This document shows, in pieces, positions 5,261-7,669 of a DNA stretch of 7,669 bases. Under the pieces are notes generated by a model. That model was not told the DNA's origin. It was given only the letters and a program-made list of their open reading frames with translations, and did not search any database. Source of the DNA: Spyradomonas excrementavium (GTDB lineage Bacteria > Cyanobacteriota > Vampirovibrionia > Gastranaerophilales > Gastranaerophilaceae); NCBI GenBank assembly GCA_018714005.1, contig DVOA01000106.1, positions 1 to 7,669 of the forward strand. Reading direction: 5' to 3'. Numbering within the stretch: the stretch's first letter is position 1; each line of letters begins with the position of its first letter. A program made the translations under genes and the position numbers.

Positions 5261-5824
5261 TTACTTCCTGACCCATTTCAAATAATTTTTATCCTTTGGA
5301 ATAGGATTCAAAAACCCGTTTTTTATAAAAAATCCGGCATACTTTTTAGGGCTGAATACTGCAATGTCATCAGTTACATGCTTTAAGCCGTCTAAAAGCG
5401 CGCTTCCTACTTTTTTGTATTGCCTTTCTTCTTTATAATAACCAGATGGATAAATATAATTGAAAATTTTTGATAATAAACTTTTTTTAGCAGGAGTTTT
5501 AGCTTCAGCACGAAGTCTTATACTGGTAATTATGTCGTTTTTATCTGTAGTTGTTACCAGGCCCAATACCTTATCAGGATTTATTTTGTGAAAAGAATCA
5601 GTTTGAGTTGTTAATCCGTAAATGTGACCGGTTTCAAATGAGCGTTTGTCAAAAGCTCTACGGCCGCCAAGCCAGCCAATATCATGATTAATTTCATTAA
5701 CAGTTTCAATATCTGCAGGGCGAAATTCCACAAAAGCTGCCTTTTGCGGTTTTAAACCTTTTTCATCGATTTTTAAAACTTGTAAAGGTTTTATATAATT
5801 TGCTTTAAATGAGATTGAATCCAT
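5261..5824 (-). CDS. GNAT-like acetyltransferase-fold protein with N-terminal 'ISFKANY' segment
   Basis: The product has 187 residues from the ATG at 5822-5824, which is preceded by AGAGGG (5832-5837) seven bases upstream. The frame runs 10 codons further upstream, but those have no ribosome site of their own. The C-terminal half resembles a GNAT fold: a strand pair 'VLGLVTTTDKNDIITSIRLRA' (about 86-106), a 'QYKKVGSALLDGL' segment (135-147) like the acetyl-CoA pyrophosphate loop with Lys for the usual Gln/Arg, and 'SPKKYAGFFIKNGF' (158-171), typical of the final GNAT motif. The middle and substrate are not recognised. The opening 'MDSISFKANYIKP' is short and uncleaved-looking, and I recall similar starts on many small Gastranaerophilales proteins. 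Acetyltransferase activity is likely but not certain. Confidence 0.65.
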   Translation of the reverse strand: MDSISFKANYIKPLQVLKIDEKGLKPQKAAFVEFRPADIETVNEINHDIGWLGGRRAFDKRSFETGHIYGLTTQTDSFHKINPDKVLGLVTTTDKNDIITSIRLRAEAKTPAKKSLLSKIFNYIYPSGYYKEERQYKKVGSALLDGLKHVTDDIAVFSPKKYAGFFIKNGFLNPIPKDKNYLKWVRK

Positions 5825-5890
5825 ATATTTTCCCTCTACCCGTGAAATAGGCATTAAAATACCTACTATTTTACAATAAAAGTTTCAATC

Positions 5891-6514
5891 TTACCATTTA
5901 TTAATATGTATTCTGTCCTCAACATTAATTACTTTTTGTACGGGCAATTTTGCGTCTTTTGCGGGATAACCCAATGCTATATAACAGGGCATTGCATAAT
6001 TTTCAGGATGGTTTAACATTTTTTGAATATGCTCCGATTCTTCTGTCATCGGGATTCTTGTTACCCCGAAAATGCCCTCTGACGCGGCTGCTAAGAGAAT
6101 ATTTTCAATACAGAGCCATATTGAAGCAAATTCATTTAACGAACTCAAGCAGGTCGGCTGCATTAATGGTTCTCTCAATTTAAAAAACGGCAAAATCAAG
6201 CATCCGCAATTATAAAGCATGGAAAACTGTTTCGGCATAGCAATATGATACATTCCCCGCTGGTCGGAATCGGTCATTCCGAAACCGTCTAACATTTTGT
6301 CACAGTCTTGAGGGTTTGTCATATCTTCCAGGTTAAGAATTCTCGAACGTTCTTTTTTGTCGTTTACAATAACAAATTCCCATTCCCGCAAATGGTTGTT
6401 TGTCGGGGCTTTCAGGCCTGCTGATAAAATTCTTTTTATGATTTCCATATCGACGGGTTTGTCTTCAAAGTCACGAATTGTTCTGCGTTTTTCAATTGCT
6501 TCATAAAATTCCAT
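5891..6514 (-). CDS. Nitroreductase-family FMN-dependent oxidoreductase
   Basis: The 207-residue product is a full-length single-domain nitroreductase, a family that uses NAD(P)H and FMN to reduce nitro compounds, quinones, flavins or related substrates. Residues 10-16 (RRTIRDF) are the N-terminal FMN phosphate-binding motif. 'GLKAPTNNHLREWEFVIV' (33-50) corresponds to the second FMN-contact region, and 'ALGYPAKDA' (180-188) and the 'DRIHINKW' end are typical. Seven cysteines are present, none in a recognised cluster. The ATG at 6512-6514 has a strong AAGGAGA site about seven bases upstream. It follows the MarR gene on the same strand with a 48-bp gap containing a TATAAT-like box (minus strand, 6550-6555) without a clear -35. 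Co-transcription with the regulator is likely. The physiological substrate is unknown. Confidence 0.9.
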   Translation of the reverse strand: MEFYEAIEKRRTIRDFEDKPVDMEIIKRILSAGLKAPTNNHLREWEFVIVNDKKERSRILNLEDMTNPQDCDKMLDGFGMTDSDQRGMYHIAMPKQFSMLYNCGCLILPFFKLREPLMQPTCLSSLNEFASIWLCIENILLAAASEGIFGVTRIPMTEESEHIQKMLNHPENYAMPCYIALGYPAKDAKLPVQKVINVEDRIHINKW

Positions 6515-6562
6515 AATTTATCTCCTTTTAAGTTCGATTTCTAACCATTATTATAAAAATTT

Positions 6563-6979
6563 TTACGTGTTTTTTAGCATTTTTTCCAGTAACATGTCCA
6601 GTTGTTTTGCCTCATCATCCGTAAAGTTTTTATACAACATTGTATTTAATTCATCTGCAATTTTTTTGAATACGCTTTCTAATTTGATACTTTTTTGAGT
6701 TAAAACTATATAGGTAATTCTGCTGTCCTCAGCCGATTTTTCACGTTTAACGAGATTTTCTTTTTCGAGCTTGTCAATAAGAACCGTGACGGTTGCTTTG
6801 GTCTTGTGAATTTTATTTGCAATATCTTTCATTGTTAATTTTTTATGATTATACAAAACATAAAGAATATCGCCATGAGAAGGCACAAGATTGTTAAAGT
6901 TATATTCTTTCAGCTTTTTTGCCAGAAAAGTGTTTCCAACGCTTCTAATTTTAGAGGATAGGGAGAGTACCTGTTTCAT
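6563..6979 (-). CDS. MarR-family winged-helix transcriptional regulator
   Basis: From the ATG at 6977-6979 the protein has 138 residues, normal for MarR. N-terminal and C-terminal helices for dimerisation flank a winged helix at about 48-95: 'LTMKDIANKIHKTKATVTVLIDKLEKENLVKRE' includes the recognition helix, and 'SAEDSRITYIVLT' is the wing with the conserved Asp85-x-Arg87. No cysteine is present, so it is not a thiol-based redox sensor of the OhrR type; a small-molecule ligand is more likely. The frame extends 34 codons upstream to 7081, but that extension overlaps the end of the upstream gene and spans the promoter, so it is rejected. There is no ribosome site before the chosen ATG. The nitroreductase gene downstream is the obvious candidate target. 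Confidence 0.9.
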   Translation of the reverse strand: MKQVLSLSSKIRSVGNTFLAKKLKEYNFNNLVPSHGDILYVLYNHKKLTMKDIANKIHKTKATVTVLIDKLEKENLVKREKSAEDSRITYIVLTQKSIKLESVFKKIADELNTMLYKNFTDDEAKQLDMLLEKMLKNT

Positions 6980-6988
6980 ATTATTTGA

Positions 6989-7017
6989 ATTATAGTTAAA
7001 TATCGAACTATTGTCAA
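6989..7017 (-). promoter_or_regulatory. Consensus sigma-70 promoter of the MarR gene
   Basis: On the minus strand, TTGACA (7012-7017) and TATAAT (6989-6994) are both perfect hexamers with an optimal 17-bp spacer. The predicted start is about 6982, three bases before the ATG at 6979. The -35 sits only nine bases beyond the stop of the upstream DUF1848 gene, so the regulator is transcribed independently of it. Confidence 0.85.
6992..7011. promoter_or_regulatory. Palindromic operator, probable MarR autoregulatory site
   Basis: ATAGTTAAATATCGAACTAT is an imperfect 20-bp palindrome of the form ATAGTT-NN-ATAT-NN-AACTAT, with 16 of 20 positions symmetric. It fills the promoter spacer and covers half of the -10 hexamer. 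Size, symmetry and placement match known MarR-family operators, so a bound dimer would block RNA polymerase. Binding by this particular protein is inferred. Confidence 0.7.
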
Positions 7018-7025
7018 ATGCCTGT

Positions 7026-7669
7026 TCAAAATAACTTTTGTTGTGTTTCTGTTTTATTACAGATAAAGCTTTTTTGAGCACCTTCTTGCAATTCGTCGGT
7101 TTTTCTCAAATCTCCTAAAAGCATAGGCGAATCCGGATTATGAAATTTATAGTTTTCAAACGCTTTTTTAGGGTTTTTATTTGCGTAGCAGTACTTGCAG
7201 CCATTCATGCAGGTATCGTATGCGCCGATATCTCTGCTTTCAATGCAGTGGCAGCCGTTTCGCATTCCTTTATGTTTTAAGTTTTTAAATTTCACGCCGT
7301 TTGCTTTTCCTAAAATTTCCAGTGTCACACATCCCGATTGATGAATGCCGTATTTTGTATAATCTCCGTTTGTTCCGCAGGTTTGAAGGAAAATGTTGTA
7401 TTTTCCGGCAATTTCGCCTAAACCCGCAGCGATTGCTGTTTTATTTTCTTCTGTAAAAGGTATAATTTCAGGCATGTTCGTTTCTAATTTTTTATACATT
7501 TCAACAAAGCTGAAAATACATCTGTCCACGTAAGGCGCAATTTCTTTTGCCATTTTTTCAAAAGTTTCCAGATGAGTTTGCACTGTATATGTTTCTGTCA
7601 AAAGAACGGGGTCATATCTCCACGCAAGTCGGTTTTTTCCGACAATATTAGAAAGTTTTTTCAAAGTTT
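7026..7669 (-). CDS. DUF1848 family protein, N-terminus outside the window
   Basis: The frame runs off the right edge, and the visible 213 residues lack roughly the first hundred of the usual length of about 300. The TTG at 7662-7664 is not the true start. Family features are the 'LAWRYDPVLLTETY' segment, 'RCIFSFVEMYKKL', and the C-terminal cluster 'NGCHCIESRDIGAYDTC' followed by 'MNGCKYCYAN'. This gives a Cys-x-Cys pair and a Cys-x3-Cys-x2-Cys motif. The latter has radical-SAM-like spacing, though it sits at the C-terminus instead of the start of a barrel. An iron-sulfur cluster is plausible. No activity is established for the family to my knowledge. The gene ends normally (QQKLF) just before the MarR promoter. 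Confidence 0.85.
   Translation of the reverse strand, partial: TLKKLSNIVGKNRLAWRYDPVLLTETYTVQTHLETFEKMAKEIAPYVDRCIFSFVEMYKKLETNMPEIIPFTEENKTAIAAGLGEIAGKYNIFLQTCGTNGDYTKYGIHQSGCVTLEILGKANGVKFKNLKHKGMRNGCHCIESRDIGAYDTCMNGCKYCYANKNPKKAFENYKFHNPDSPMLLGDLRKTDELQEGAQKSFICNKTETQQKLF

Noticed and set aside
6550..6555. Independent promoter for the nitroreductase gene
   Set aside because: A TATAAT is present on the minus strand, but no -35-like hexamer lies at 16-18 bp and the area is simple A/T sequence.
6980..7081. Longer MarR reading frame starting at 7081
   Set aside because: The extra 34 codons run through the promoter and the end of the DUF1848 gene and do not resemble a MarR N-terminus.

Overview
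The window looks like a chromosomal segment of a low-to-moderate GC, double-membraned bacterium using the standard genetic code. It holds a GspF/PilC-type secretion or pilus platform protein, a BFN-domain (DUF151) nuclease-like protein, a membrane-anchored LysM protein, and a small protein with an N-terminal 'ISFKANY' tag. That tag recalls Gastranaerophilales/Vampirovibrionia (non-photosynthetic Cyanobacteria relatives). This assignment is an inference from gene flavour and memory, not proven by the sequence, and I hold it at about 50%.

Layout. Bases 3-512 (+) are the 3' end of a type II secretion F gene. Bases 513-718 form a non-coding region packed with nested inverted repeats, including two copies of a hairpin whose tips differ but still pair. 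A minus-strand housekeeping group follows, transcribed from right to left: a PpiC-like parvulin (3472-3191), a three-domain Xaa-Pro aminopeptidase (3142-1490) and a TrmH/SpoU-type RNA 2'-O-methyltransferase (1480-719). Divergent from it on the plus strand are a BFN/DUF151 protein (3577-4086) and, after its own promoter, a single-pass membrane LysM protein (4278-4829) closed by a strong intrinsic terminator (4845-4876). A tRNA-Gly(CCC) lies at 4888-4959.

From the T-loop of this tRNA onward, about 140 bp is present twice in direct orientation (4942-5087 and 5104-5241), so a 19-nt tRNA 3'-end remnant sits at 5104-5122. To the right, all genes are on the minus strand and parts are visibly more AT-rich: a GNAT-like protein (5824-5261), an FMN nitroreductase (6514-5891), a MarR-family regulator (6979-6563) and a truncated DUF1848 protein with a C-terminal cysteine cluster (7669-7026). 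The tRNA-end duplication next to regulator and redox genes resembles the edge of a tRNA-associated accessory region, but no integrase is visible.

Regulation. The clearest site is upstream of the MarR gene: a consensus sigma-70 promoter (TTGACA, 17 bp, TATAAT) whose spacer and -10 region are filled by a 20-bp palindrome. This is a likely autoregulatory operator also controlling the nitroreductase. The predicted transcript starts about 3 nt before the only sensible ATG, so the mRNA would be essentially leaderless. The BFN gene may have a similar arrangement. I found no CRISPR array, insertion sequence, prophage gene or clearly new multi-gene system. The most unusual content is in the two intergenic repeat regions, which share short sequence words.
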